Shown here one piece after another: positions 34,966 through 46,560 of a DNA stretch of 64,000 nt. Source of the stretch: Topomyia yanbarensis (Eukaryota; Arthropoda; Insecta; Diptera; Culicidae). The position numbers and the translations under genes were made by a program. The notes beneath the pieces are model-generated. The model saw nothing but the letters and a program-made list of their open reading frames with translations, did not search any database and was not told where the DNA came from. The stretch covers positions 415,596,044 through 415,660,043 of the forward strand of contig NC_080671.1 of the NCBI RefSeq assembly GCF_030247195.1. Direction: 5' to 3'. How positions within the stretch are numbered: the stretch's first letter is position 1; each line of letters opens with the position of its first letter.

Positions 34966-35996
34966 ACGGGTGTTCAATAAAAAATGAATATTTTTTAGCT
35001 CAAGTGAATATTGGAGAAGGGTCCCTGGTCAGCCGTACGACGCAACTTAGTCGCGATGCTTTCACAAGAGCGTTGGACAGCACTGACGTCCATCTTCCGG
35101 ATACAATTCCGGATTCTGGTGGTCAACAGTATCTTTTTCTGCTCAAGATACTCCAGCCTCTTCTTCGCGTAATGGGAAGACGTCTTGTCCGCACAGAAGA
35201 CGTACTTCACATCCGTATGATGCTCCTTTAAGAAAGGCAAAATTATTTTCTCAAGACACTCCTCCTTGTACACTTGTTGATTGATGGCCAAACCGCTCGG
35301 CTTGAACCACGGCTTTGAAATCCCTCTGTCCGATATGGCGATGTACAGTATAACTTTTTTTTTTTTTCAAATTTATGCTTAAACTTATATTTTACTTCGG
35401 GGGGTGTGGCCGACTTGTCGCAGGAATAGTAGCTATCATTTCCTGGAATGTGGGTATTCGAGAGCGAAAAGTAAGTTTTGTCGTCAGAACGACCGACGTC
35501 CCGCAGTAGTTCTTCGTCGTCCACCGGCACTGCGATTTCACGATCGCTATCTGCTCGTCCGTGTACTCGAGGGACCGAGTCTTCTTCCGACAGATGATGT
35601 CCTCTATCTTGAAGGTTCGGTGAATAAAGGTATGCGAGCAGTGATATTTTCGGCCGGCGTCACGCAAACTCGCTACCGGCCTTCTGCTCTACGCTCAGTG
35701 ATGCCAGGATCCGGTAAACTGTACTCACGGGAACGTTTTTGTCTTGAAACCTGTCTTCCGTAAACTTTTTTCCACGATGACCATGCGTTTCGTAAAACCG
35801 TACAATACGCTCGCGGAGTGCTTGCTGTTTCGAAGCCAGTTTAGATTGAACTGAACTGAACATCCGAGCGAAAAGAAACGTGCCACCCATTTCTAGGGAG
35901 TTCAGAGAGCAATTCTCTTGGAGAGAAAAAAATACGCTCTTTACTTTAATTACAGAAAGGTATTGAAATCATTCTTATTTTTTATTGAACACCCAT
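34966..35996 (-). mobile_element. Mariner-like (IS630-Tc1-mariner) element, decayed
   Basis: Terminal inverted repeats GGGTGTTCAATAAAAAAT (34968 inward, and its complement ending at 35994) are flanked by TA dinucleotides (34964-34965 and 35997-35998), the standard target of this superfamily. The interior encodes transposase remnants on the minus strand. The copy is about 1.03 kb. Confidence 0.88.
34995..35890 (-). pseudogene. Mariner-like transposase, frameshifted and internally deleted
   Basis: On the minus strand the N-terminal helix-turn-helix segment is readable at 35660-35890 (KQQALRERIVRFYETHG, then VPVSTVYRIL). A second frame at 35392-35667 carries HTFIHRTFK and SLEYTDEQIA. A third at 35243-35530 has the first catalytic region, GRSDDKTYFSL. 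A fourth at 34995-35291 has VFCADKTSSHYAKK, the second catalytic Asp region, then jumps to RIRNCIRKMDVSAVQ and KLRRTADQGP, the usual C-terminal end. The part that should hold the third acidic residue (a PQLRPIE-like motif in relatives) is missing. At least three frame changes. Not functional; the exact family is not assigned. Confidence 0.82.
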
Positions 35997-35999
35997 TAC

Positions 36000-37710
36000 A
36001 TTGGTGCAAATTTACCTCATGTTTCTTTTGAAATATTGAAAGGGGGCTTTTATACATAAAGATAAGTCGTAGTCACGACAAAATGAAAAACCACTAGCAT
36101 TTGTATTTAGTTAAATTAAAAAGATACCATTACTCACACCTTATATAAAATATGCGCCATAAAGTGTCGATGAAAATGGTTTTCAATACGGAGTAATCAT
36201 ACCAAAAAGTGACCTGAAACAAACCTTTACATTTTGGACAGTATATTTTGATTCTCATCACTTTACCTTCTTGCGAAATTGAATATTCAGTAGATAACCT
36301 AATCACATCTTCATCACCAAGAGTGAGTAGTCGTTTGGCTTGTCGATCGTTAAGCGTTGCCTACCATCGGTGAGGATGACGATGAGATGATTTAAAATAT
36401 AGATTCGATGCTAGCAGGCGAATATTTTATCCTTCTTCGTTGGTCGCGTTGTCTGCCAAACTGCATCCATCTTAATTTTGTTTGGTAAAGTGTCACTGGT
36501 CTTACCAGTCTGGCCTCAACCTGTTTGGGCGCCAAGACCCAAACGACGATTACCATTACGGAGCGGAAGGATGCATTTCTGAAATTATTTCCTTCCCGTT
36601 TCGGAGTTCATTTAGTGCGCCATAAATTATATCTACCGGTCGGAAGCTGACGTTCAGATGAATGACACAGATCAGCCAAAGTGATGAATTCATAAACTCA
36701 TAAACTGAGCCAAAGAAAAATGATAAAATTATAACGAAATCACAATTTTATGGTCGAGATGCCGTTACCCTCTGTTGGATTCCAATCAAATGCATCATTG
36801 AATTTCGGGGCGTTTGGACACGGATTTGACCACCTGTAATCTACGCCAACATTTCAAATAGAAACAAAAAAAACGCGAATAAATCCCTTCCGGTTCAAGT
36901 CCGTACGACTGCGGAGCAAGGCCTGCACCGGGAAATCGCTTAACACCCAATTATCCCTCGTAGGATTTACGCCTCATTTAGACCATCGTTTTGCTTCCCA
37001 GCCCTGAGACCCGAATTCGATTTTGGCTGCTGACTGCCTTGCCTACCATCACGAAAAACTTGCCCCGGAGATGATTGAGAACAACGGTAATCGAGAGAGG
37101 CGTACGCGGAAAGAATAATTCTGGCCCTCGCGATCGATAACATCATTCACGGTCTTCTCTTGCCTACCGGCCACCCCGCCCCGTCTGCTTCTTCCCCTAT
37201 TACCAACTTTTTCATTTGGCGAATGATGGAAGCTCTTTCTGGTACAGAGATGGGGGAATTCCCCCTACGTGGTTTCGGTTTACCGTAGGCAAAATAACGA
37301 TTCATCATACAACGAGCTCTTTGTTGGAAATGCCGAATAAATGCCAGGGCGGAAAACAAACGAATCCATGTCACTTCCTTCTCTCTCTCTCTACCGGGGT
37401 GTACATAAATGGGCCTCAAATGGAAGCTTGCAGAGCTATAAGAAGGGTAATTCCAACCTGTTAGGGGGAAGATGGGTGGGGGGAGCTATGGCTTTGTTTA
37501 GGTTCAGTGAAGAAAAACCGCCGAATTCGATATTGGTAATCAGAGGTAATCAGTTTCGTTATATTCATAGCACTTTGATGAGTTCCCAGGCCAAGTTTGC
37601 CGTTGTCGTTGGTTTGATATTTCTGTCTTCAAACATTTATTTTTAGAATGATTTATCTGAAACAAAAAATTAATGTATTGGAACTCACTCAATAGGCCTG
37701 AGTTTAACCC
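36000..37710. other. Unassigned, partly GC-richer sequence
   Basis: No gene is recognised. The part from 36900 to 37420 is GC-richer and looks single-copy within the window; short frames there lack motifs. A CTCTCT simple run lies near 37380-37392. Confidence 0.4.
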
Positions 37711-37712
37711 CA

Positions 37713-38014
37713 GTCGAGGTCAGGGCCGGCGGAAAGCGTGGGTAGTATGGGTAGTACTACCCACTCGAAAATAACCCACTCGAAATTTTGAACCGTTTCA
37801 AAAAATTTAGACGTGCAACGCATGTATCTCGCACTACACACATTTGAAAACATCGATGTACCACAATTCCATTTGCATAAACGAACGTGATTTAATGTGA
37901 ATGTAATGTAACCATGTGCATTGCGAAAAGGGAAAAAATCCTTACTAATGGACCCCTCACCCTATGCTTTCTACCCACTCGGGCGTAAAGTGTTTCGCCG
38001 CCCCTGGTCGAGGT
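37713..38014. mobile_element. hAT-type MITE with 8-bp target duplication
   Basis: The element body is 37721-38006 (286 bp). The left end CAGGGCCGGCGGAAAG and the right end CTTTACACTTTCGCC-like complement (CAGGGGCGGCGAAACAC when read inward) form imperfect terminal inverted repeats starting CAGGG. GTCGAGGT stands on both sides (37713-37720 and 38007-38014), the 8-bp duplication expected for hAT. Inside are mirrored GTGGGTAGTA / TACTACCCAC words. Non-coding. Confidence 0.88.
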
Positions 38015-40080
38015 CAGTCATTGGTATTTTCTGAAGAGAAACATTTCTGGTCGCGTCTTCTTTTCGGAGGGAAGTACAGCCGCTCCATGTGTTGATGAAC
38101 CAATATATAGCCCAACCCCCTCGGTTACAGTTTAGAAATACAGTTTTATTCCAATAACTTTTGCTGTATTCATTTAAAACTGAAGTAGTCTTCGGACAAC
38201 TTTAAGATTGTTTGAAGGGGAATAATTTGTTTCATAGCACCATATATCTAGCTATTTCCGTTGAAAAGTTATGAGAACATTTTCGCCAAAAATGGGGTTG
38301 TTTGGAATAACAATATCACTCATTTGGGGCAAATAAAAGATAATTCTTTTTTAACTATAAATAAGGTCATGATTATAGTTATAACTGAGCAAAAAATGGC
38401 GAACACGATATTTTTGAAAATTTCATAAAATTGATTTTAAACAATCTCGTTTTGAAATATTAAGTGCTTATATCTTCTGAACAATAAAAGCTAGAGTTTT
38501 GATGTATTAGAAGAAAATGTTCGTCTTCAAAAACTCTGAAAAACATCTAAAGGATAGGTTGAAAAAAAAAATGAAAACTGAAAAAGTTATATTAAAAATT
38601 TGGTTTTTCATGAATTGACTCTTTGTAATATGTTTAAATTGCTTTCGCGGTGAACAATATAAAAATGTAGTTTCGTTTTCATGACAAAAATATTGGACTT
38701 TACAATACTTTTCTATTATTTTAAATAGTGGGTAGGCTGGTTCTAAATTTTGTAAAATCAGAAAATTAACTTTTAATGGTTCGAGATAGAGTTTCGCTGT
38801 CTTCCAGAAAATTGAAGAAAATTAAATTTTAAAAAACTTTGTCGAAGACACGGAAACTCTATGTCGTGTACTTTTCATTTTACAAGAAATTTACCAAAAA
38901 AATTTAGGGTGTTTCTTGAAAAATGATTTTCTTTGTATAACTTTTGCAGCTTTGATTTTTCATTAAGATCAGATATTTTGAAGGAGAACCATTTGTCTTA
39001 ATATATTGAACCTCTAGCTTCGCTCGTTAGAAAGTTATATATACTTTTTACTAAAAATAAACTATTTTTGAGTAAATATTGCAAGATATTAAAAAATATC
39101 GTATTTGCCATTTTTTGGTGATCTATACTACAAAGCACGCTATTTCGTATGAAATCAACAGTATTTAATGTTCAGTGCCCGAATCGAAGATAATTCTATT
39201 TGAAAAAGTTATATTTTTTATATAAAAGTTCTTATAACTTTAAAACGAAAAAAGTTAAGTAGTTGGTGTTTTAAAGCAAATTATGCGCCCTAAAAAATCT
39301 TCAAGTTGTCCAAAGGGTACTTTAGCGTAAAATAAAAACTTCAAAAGTTATAGAAATAAAACCGTTTTTTAAGGAACACCCTAATGCTTACATTTGAATT
39401 TCTCGTGCAATGGAAACTATAAAGGCTACAGTTTGCATGTCTTCAGCAAATTTGTCTAAAATGTGTTGCTCTACAACTTCATTGAAGACTGTATAGCTCT
39501 ACTTCAAACCGTTAAAAAGTTATATTTTAAATATTGCTAAATTTAGAACCACTCTAGCATTGGTTTAAGCAAAAAGAAGGGCCTTGTAAAGTACAACAAC
39601 TTTGCCAAACATATTGCAAGGCTAAGTCATTTAATTTTAGCAAAAAGTTAAAATTCCTGCTAAATTCGCATTCTGGACCTTGGACTGGAATCGTTGTCAC
39701 GGCAAACCTCTTTGAAAAATAACGCGTTTTGCGGAAATTGCTATAACTTTGACAATTATTAATATTTATTATGTTCTCAAGAGGATTTTGCAAACTGGAC
39801 ATTGTACTACGCTATACGTATAACAAGTATTTCATAAAAATATGGCTCCATACCTTTACATAAATTCAAAATTTTCCCTTTTTTCCCACATCTCAACATA
39901 TATAACCCCTGAAACGATGTAAATTTTTATCAAACTTTTTATGGACATATCTACTAATTAATTATTTTTTAATGTAACTCATATACCATGTTAGTCCTTA
40001 TGAAGTACTGGAATAATTCTACATCGGAATATTGGAATAGTTATTTATAAAATTAGCACGACATTGAACGCAAGAACTAA
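38015..40080. repeat. AT-rich repetitive sequence with recurring AAAAGTTATA words
   Basis: Many loosely spaced repeats of AAAAGTTATA / TATAACTTTT, CAGCAAATTTGT and TCTTCA-type words are present, much like parts of the composite repeats (near 9100) and 62.8-63.5 kb. It looks like degraded repeat sequence. Open frames are short and featureless. Confidence 0.4.
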
Positions 40081-40604
40081 TATTGGGGAGACTTGACCAA
40101 GATATTATGGGGAGACCTGGCCAAGTGCCGATAAGCCGAAGAAAGATACAAAATTTTTGATATTTACTATTCTTTGGCATCTATGGTTGATTTTGTGACA
40201 CGTAAACCTGCAATGTAATCAGTACAGTTAATCCCAAAAAAGAAATGCATTATAAAAAAAATCAAAGCTCATGGAAATACAAACGTTTTGTATTTTTAAC
40301 TAGTACTAAGGACCTCAACAATGTGGGAAAAAATGATAACAGCATGTTTTATGCCATTGTTTTTTGTTCTGACATTTCAAAATTCTCTTGGTCAAGTCTC
40401 ACCGCGATGGGAAGACTTGACCAGAAAAAAATGTTCACATAAAAACTTTTATAACTTTTAAAAAAGTAAATTATCAATTCTGAAAAAATCATTATTACGC
40501 ATAATACTTTTTCACATTACATTACAACGAGTTTTGGAAGATTGAACACGTTTTCAGATATTTACGTAGATTTAACTGGTCAAGTCTCCCCATGTTCCCC
40601 TATT
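40081..40604. repeat. Palindromic repeat with GGGGAGACTTGACC ends
   Basis: TTGGGGAGACTTGACC at the left (40083-40098) is mirrored by GGTCAAGTCTCCCC at the right (40578-40591). Internal copies lie near 40107 (GGGAGACCTGGCC), and a tight inverted pair at 40390-40427 (TTGGTCAAGTCTCACC and GGGAAGACTTGACCAG). A degraded MITE is likely. No target duplication is visible. Confidence 0.55.
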
Positions 40605-40754
40605 CACATTTAAAATTTAGGGGAACATTCACAAAATGGTTTTAATCGAATATGTTTGATATCCTTAAAATTTGAGGAAAATTAATGTTTGGTGATGGTT
40701 TATGACATTAGAGGTTCATGCTTCCTGTTTATTCAATTATAAAACCAAAAACAA

Positions 40755-41105
40755 TTTGTCGTGTGGAATACATAATATATTTTAAAATATTCATAAGCCA
40801 GTCGTTGTTCAAGTTCAACTCAGGGGGGCTTTTTAGTATTGCACAGAACTAGAAAAAATCGTAAAAATTTACGTGTTCTGCTCCTGACATATACGAGCAC
40901 GAAAAATGTTTTAGATTTAATTTTAATTTCACATGACGATGAATTTCGTAAATCATGTTTGATTTATATGTCGATGAATGCAATTGTTAAATTGTGTCAA
41001 GTTTGTATTAACCAGTTGACAAATTTTGAATGATAGGTTAGTAATGGTGATGGAATAGAAAAAAGTGTGATTTTTTTCCATATAACAAAATTTGAAAATA
41101 TTTTT
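40755..41105 (+). repeat. Inverted partner of 28879-29223 with a 64-codon frame
   Basis: It matches the reverse complement of 28879-29223. The open frame here is 40839-41033 (64 codons). Unlike the other copy it is not next to the 224-bp MITE or the R1-clade element, so it shows the sequence before those events. The frame has no motif that I recognise. Confidence 0.7.
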
Positions 41106-41349
41106 AGTTGTCTGGTCGCCAAAAAAATCTCGACTCAATTAGAATAAAGGCATTAAAGTCAACTGTAAAGATTCATTTGGAGGATATTCCGAATAAAACT
41201 TTATTCGCCAAGCTCGGAATAATTGCAGCGAACTAATCTGTCCATATCATTAAAGTATTAAACACTCCGTTAGTAGGTATTATCCAATTTAATCAGGAGT
41301 CATAAATCTTGTTCATCAAATTTGTGGTTAATATTATATTTGTTGACAT
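41106..41349. other. Unassigned spacer
   Basis: AT-rich, no recognised feature. Confidence 0.35.
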
Positions 41350-41731
41350 TTAACCCATTCATGCCCATGTTGTTTGCGGACAACAACGTTTTTAGACAGC
41401 TATAACTTTTGATTAAAGCAAAATTTACTCACAAAAACAAGTAATTGATTGGATTCCGATGGAGCAGTGCTGCCAGGAACAGTTAACGTTGACGACGGAA
41501 AATGAATTTTTCATATATCTTCGTTCTGTTGCAATATTATTGAAAATTGATCAAACTTATCAATTTAGACTGTCTTTGGTTTCATTTTCCACGCAAGTGA
41601 ACTATTGTAAATATTCTAGGAGAATTGTATTGAGCATTGGAAGATAAAAATTGAGCAGCTTCTAGCACTTCGAGGGAAGCACCTTTGAAACCCTACATGC
41701 ACGAGAAAAAAGTTGGGCATGGAAGGGTTAA
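41350..41731. mobile_element. TTAA-flanked MITE (piggyBac-type ends)
   Basis: The body is 41354-41727 (374 bp). The left end CCCATTCATGCCCATGTT and the right end, read inward, CCCTTCCATGCCCAACTT are imperfect inverted repeats beginning CCC. TTAA flanks both sides (41350-41353, 41728-41731). TTAA targets with CCC ends are typical of piggyBac-like elements. No coding frame. Confidence 0.75.
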
Positions 41732-44700
41732 CCAGTCTGCACAATTTTTAGGAAAAGAATGTAGTACATCATAGTTTGAAATATATATTGTCCTTGTTAA
41801 ATGCGAATAACTTATAACCAAGCTTATAACCACTTCGTTTTGGTTCACGATTATAGAATTCCAAATATTCATAAGGTACAATGTTAGCAAAAACTGAATC
41901 TATATGTTTTAGGCTGAGTCATCTGAGGAACCAACATACAAAAACTGACAAAATGCCTATCGATGTTTGAATATCCACGATTTACTTAAATTTATAATGC
42001 ACCGTGAACGCATGTTCAAATTTTTTCCCCTCAAACCTAAACAGAATCAAATTAGCGGTACCTGTTGCCTAATGTCCGCTCCACAAGCCATATGTTCTTA
42101 ACTGACGTAGCGAAATAGGCTGAAAACCGCTAATATGACCAGGTGAAACTTATATTCAGATTAAGCATTACACAATGAATCTGAATGATTCAACAGCTTG
42201 TATGTTCGTGAACCAAATCCACCAAATAATCAAGAGAGAGAAGAGAATACTGACATACTCTCTCTCAATGATACTCGCAACTGTTCATCATTGTAATGAT
42301 ACGTGCTTAGGTAAGCATGTGTGGATATATTCGTTCCTGTTTCCTCGTGTTGTTGCTTCGGTATCCATAGCGGCAATTCATTCGGCTGGGATGAAGGCAA
42401 GCGTTTTACTGAACTGTATTGTGGTTCGTTCGGGTTGAATTTGAATGAATGGTAAAAGCTCTGTTATATAGTATCCAGTTCTGAGATGAGTCGATAATTT
42501 TGATAGATTAAAACTTCTTCGCGAGTTGTATTGCAGGCTCTGGAAAAAGCTACAATTTTAATGTCCCCGTGGTCGTGTCCTGTACAAAACCCTCTTTTTT
42601 CAAACTAAATTTTTTCATATATTGCATGAAATATTGCTTGACATCACTGAATATTAAAATATGCAAACAAAGCCCGCACATGTTTCAATCTGCTAATCTT
42701 TTGCTTTGTTGTTGAGCAGATTTTTATCTTAAATTAACGTGGATGGAACTCATTTCTATCAAAACCGGAACAATTCAAAAATAATCCTATGCATTAGTCA
42801 GATACGCTGGAACAATGTACTACTGGTATCGTAAAAATAGATACATATTATACCACTATACATTTTTGAGTAGAATCAGTTTTGCTAAAATAAGTGGCGG
42901 TTAGATAGCGTTCTAAGCACTGCTTACAACACTTTGAAAACGAATGTTAGGATTTCTGTTTTTTTGTAGTTGCAAAAATACCTATGAGTATTCTCCTCAT
43001 TATGAAGGCTCATAGAAACTAATTAAACTCTCTTTCCGCATCATGTTTAAACAATGAACGATTATTTAATTGTAACATACTTTACGTAAGCTGAGCAAGG
43101 TCAAGTTCAGGTGGTAGTTACTCGACCGGAATATGATCATATAATGCTACCAATCTGAAGTACGAATAGGTTACGTAAATTCCATTCTATTAAAATTTGT
43201 TTCTTAACATCCGATCGGACGTTCAGTCTGTTCTCAAAATCCCGACTTCTTTGCAAACTCGGGCACCGTATCAGATGCTCTTTTGTTTACGATTCAGCAT
43301 CTGCCACAACTCAACTGAAATAAAGGATGCCCCATCTCGAGCGCCACATAATGCATGGGTGTTGTTCTACATCACAAACCGGGAGAAATATATTTCATTC
43401 TACATGACTAGAGGCCGTGTAGAACAGCATAAACTGGTTACTGAACGAGAAACACGACCAACAGCCAACGGTGAATGTTTTGAAGCGAAAAGCCAAATCC
43501 AGATGCGAAGAACTCTCGTGGTCTCCGTCGGTACGGTTACCGTGAATTTGCTCTTTGGTCTTGCCTTGTCTCATGTGACTTCAGCCAGCGATGTGTCCAA
43601 GATGAGGTGGAACAAATAAAAAACAACACCGTTCCAGTAATCCCCCGAGAGTGAATGAGGAACGCTTTTGGACTCGGGAATCCGCCACTACTAAAGCGAA
43701 GGACTACATTACTGGATGCCCAGGAAAAAAAAGTGCCTCTCAACTAAAATAATAATAAACTTGTCTCGAGCGCGGCGCCAGACAACACTCGGCATCCGGG
43801 TGGCCAGAGTTTGGCTCAGCAAGTCAAGAGGGTACTGATAGACCGGGTTAAGCTGGTCTGAAGTGCGGCGACCGAGCTGGTTTCGGTTGGTCGGAATTTA
43901 TTCTCTAAAAGTGATGTTAGTACGTGACATGTCACCCACGCTGGACGGTTTTACTATATTTTTTATACATCTTTGCCCCCTCGGTTTGCTTAATCCGGTA
44001 CCGGCAAGAGCTGAGTTATGTGCGTTATGTAACGTTCCAGAGCAGGGCAGAAGATTTGCGAGTTTTTCCATTTCTCGAGATTGAAAAAGTTGGCTCGAGC
44101 TTCAACACTAGGGGAATCACCAATGTGAGAGGTGGATGTCAACCGCAATAATGGGATACAGGTCGCGGCGGAAAGCAGTTGTTGTGCGGCACTTTAGCTT
44201 ATTGTAAACTTGAAATTGCATTGAAGGGGAAACTGCATTGTTGAATGGCATATGAACTTGTGAACGGGAGTAACTTGACCTGAAGAGGTGTCGCTGTGAT
44301 TTGTGTGCACTGCCAAATATCTAGAACTGGAAGAGAAGGTGGCCAGCTGTTTTCGAACGCGTTCCTTATCACATTATTATTAGGTAATCCATCTATTTTT
44401 CCGATCTTATTTTCTTGCAAATAAGAAGTAGTCGTCATTTTATTAATTTCAAAATTGCACATATTTTATCATAATCATATGTAATTTTAAATATTCGTTG
44501 GTTTGATGGCATTGCAAGGGAACACGTATCCGCCGGATGATGCCGATCGAGCTGACATTTCTTTGGGCCTAGTAAATGAATTCCTATGTTTGTTTGGAGT
44601 TTATTTGGCCAATTAGAGAATAAATCCAAAGGGCATTAAGTGTGCTTGGGGAATACGTACGGTCTGGTCTGAGTTGAATGATGGCATCCGGTGCTTAATA

Positions 44701-44780
44701 ATATAATTACTCGATTTTTATTATTGAAGCCGACAAAACAAGGATTCCCTTCTTTATTTGTTGCATCTTCTGTATTTACT
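41732..44780. other. Unassigned region; several motif-free frames
   Basis: No element ends or known gene seen. The longest frame, 43197-43619 plus strand (140 codons), has no recognisable domain, signal peptide or neighbour that would support it. The part from 43190 to 44180 is GC-richer than its surroundings. Confidence 0.4.
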
Positions 44781-44783
44781 GGT

Positions 44784-44978
44784 TTTGGCACATTGTTTTT
44801 TTTTATTTCGATTATAGAGGTTTTAACCTTAAGGTCATTCGCCTCTTCGGATTAGAAAAATCTCTTATGAAAAATTTCTAACCCTATGTGCGGGGTCGGG
44901 ACTCGAACCCAGTTGCGCTGCGTACAGGCCAATCGATTTACCAACTACGCTACGCCCACCTCCATTTGGCACATTGTT
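44784..44978 (-). mobile_element. tRNA-derived SINE, copy 1
   Basis: The body is 44798-44964 on the minus strand, flanked by perfect 14-bp duplications TTTGGCACATTGTT (44784-44797, 44965-44978). Read on the minus strand it has a Pol III A box TAGCGTAGTTGG (44941-44952), a B box GGTTCGAGTCC (44899-44909), then GAAGAGGCGAATGACC, TTAAGGTTAAAACC and a tail AATCGAAATAAAA. The tRNA-like head and duplicated flanks identify a SINE moved by a partner LINE. Confidence 0.9.
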
Positions 44979-45339
44979 GTTTTAAATTAGTAAATTAGTT
45001 TTTTTGCTCTTATTGTCTCCAATCTTCTTCTAGTAATTAGTATAAACAACGGGCGCTCGTATCATCAGGGGATGTTGTCCATCAGAAGGTTGCTATAACT
45101 ATTTTATTCCTGCGATGAAACCTAGCCGAGAGGCCTTGCGACATTCGGCGGTAGAAACTTCTCTCTCTCTAGTAAAATAAAATACGCGCGTGAAACTGCT
45201 AGTAAGTCTGTCAGACAAATATATTCGATGTTAAATATAATAATTTACACGCCTAGAAAATCAACTTTTATTTGAATAGTATGAATGCTGCAAACTGTTT
45301 AAAATCTAATAAAACAAATAATAAATGGAATCCATTGAC
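44979..45339. other. Unassigned spacer
   Basis: AT-rich DNA between the SINE and the RTE-like remnant; a TCTCTCTCT run at 45160-45170. No gene seen. Confidence 0.4.
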
Positions 45340-46560
45340 GTACCTACCTTGTTGGGTACAGCGTCATCTCACCAATGCCGGGCGTATAGTAGATGATCCC
45401 ATCTTTGTCGATCTTGGGCGGCTTCCTTCCAGTTCCCTCGCATGTTCAGTGATCTCAGGTTCTCTTCCACTACGTATAGCCAACGTGTTCGTGGTCTCCC
45501 ACGAAATCGGCGTCCTCTTTCTGGCTCCCTGCTGAATATTGTTTTTATAAAACTTCCGACATTCGTACTACATGATCAGCCATTTGCAGTCTGCCGTAAT
45601 TTATCTATTTAACAATATTCGCAGTTCTGTATACTCTGTACAACTCATGATTCATGTGTCTGCGCCACACTCCATTTTCGCATATCCCGCCGAGTATTGT
45701 CCGCAGTCCACGCTTCATGGCCATAAAGAGCGACAGGGAGGATTAGTGTCTTGTATGAGGCGAATTTTGTTGACGTTTGCAGGTTGCGGGACCTAAGCTG
45801 GACCGAAAAAGGCTCTGTTGGGGCAGCTTCTATACCCCTTTTGACCTCACGGGAAATATCGTTGTCGCAAGTCACAAGTGTACTAAGATAAACGAATTCT
45901 CGGAACCAACACCACTATATTTTCCTCTCACTTTACCTGCGACCATGTACTGTGATGACTAAGCCTATCCTCGCTGTCTCCCTTTTAAAAGGCACGAAGG
46001 CCTCTTCCACTGCTCTACGATCGATTCCAATTAATTCAAAATCGTCCGCATAGTTCCGTTCGTTTGCACGCCAGCTTTCCTGATAGGTCCTTCAAGAGCA
46101 ATATTGAACAGCAAATTTGAAAGTGCATCGCCTTGCGTCAGTCCATCTAATGACACAAATGAGGTTGAGATCGCATCTGCAATCCGAATACTTAATTTTA
46201 AACTATCCAACTACGCACGTATAAGTCCAATCAGTTTTGCCGGAAAACCATGTTTAGACATAATCTGCCATAGTTCATTTCATTTCACTGAGTCGTACGC
46301 CGCCTTAAAATCGATGAGCAGATGGTGGGTGTGCAAGTTGCACTCCCGGAATTTGTCTAGAATCATCCGCAGACTGAACAACTGAACCGTCGTTGATCAG
46401 CCCTCACGAAAACCAGCCTGGTATTTGCCGATGAAGAACTCCTCAAGCGGTTTCAGTCTGCTGAACATGATACGCGACAGTATTTTGTACACCCAGTTCA
46501 GGAGAGATATCTCCTTGTAATTAGCGCACTCCAGTCTGTGCCCTTTCTCCCCATTGGCGT
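45340..46560 (-). pseudogene. Endonuclease-RT LINE remnant (RTE-like), RT and C-terminal part
   Basis: On the minus strand, from about 46560 down: YKEISLLNWVYKILSRIM, KYQAGFREG, HLLIDFKAAYDSVK (catalytic motif A), GLTQGDALSNLLFNIALEG, YADDFELIGIDRRAVEEAF (the YADD box), FVYLSTLVTCDNDISREVK, LILPVALYGHEAWT and GRPRTRWLYVVEENLRSL. These match, in order, the RT and C-terminal region of RTE-like LINEs common in mosquitoes. Stops (for example after FREG and after YDSVK) and frameshifts just before YADD and near 45880 kill it. The endonuclease is missing, so the copy is 5'-truncated. Clade naming beyond RTE-like is uncertain. Confidence 0.85.

Noticed and set aside
43197..43619. 140-codon frame as a possible host gene
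   Set aside because: No recognisable domain, no splice-site or neighbour evidence, and length is compatible with chance in this less AT-rich stretch.
44880..44965. Possible tRNA gene
   Set aside because: A and B boxes are present, but the sequence continues into the SINE body with target duplications and a second copy at 59 kb, and a complete cloverleaf is not evident.
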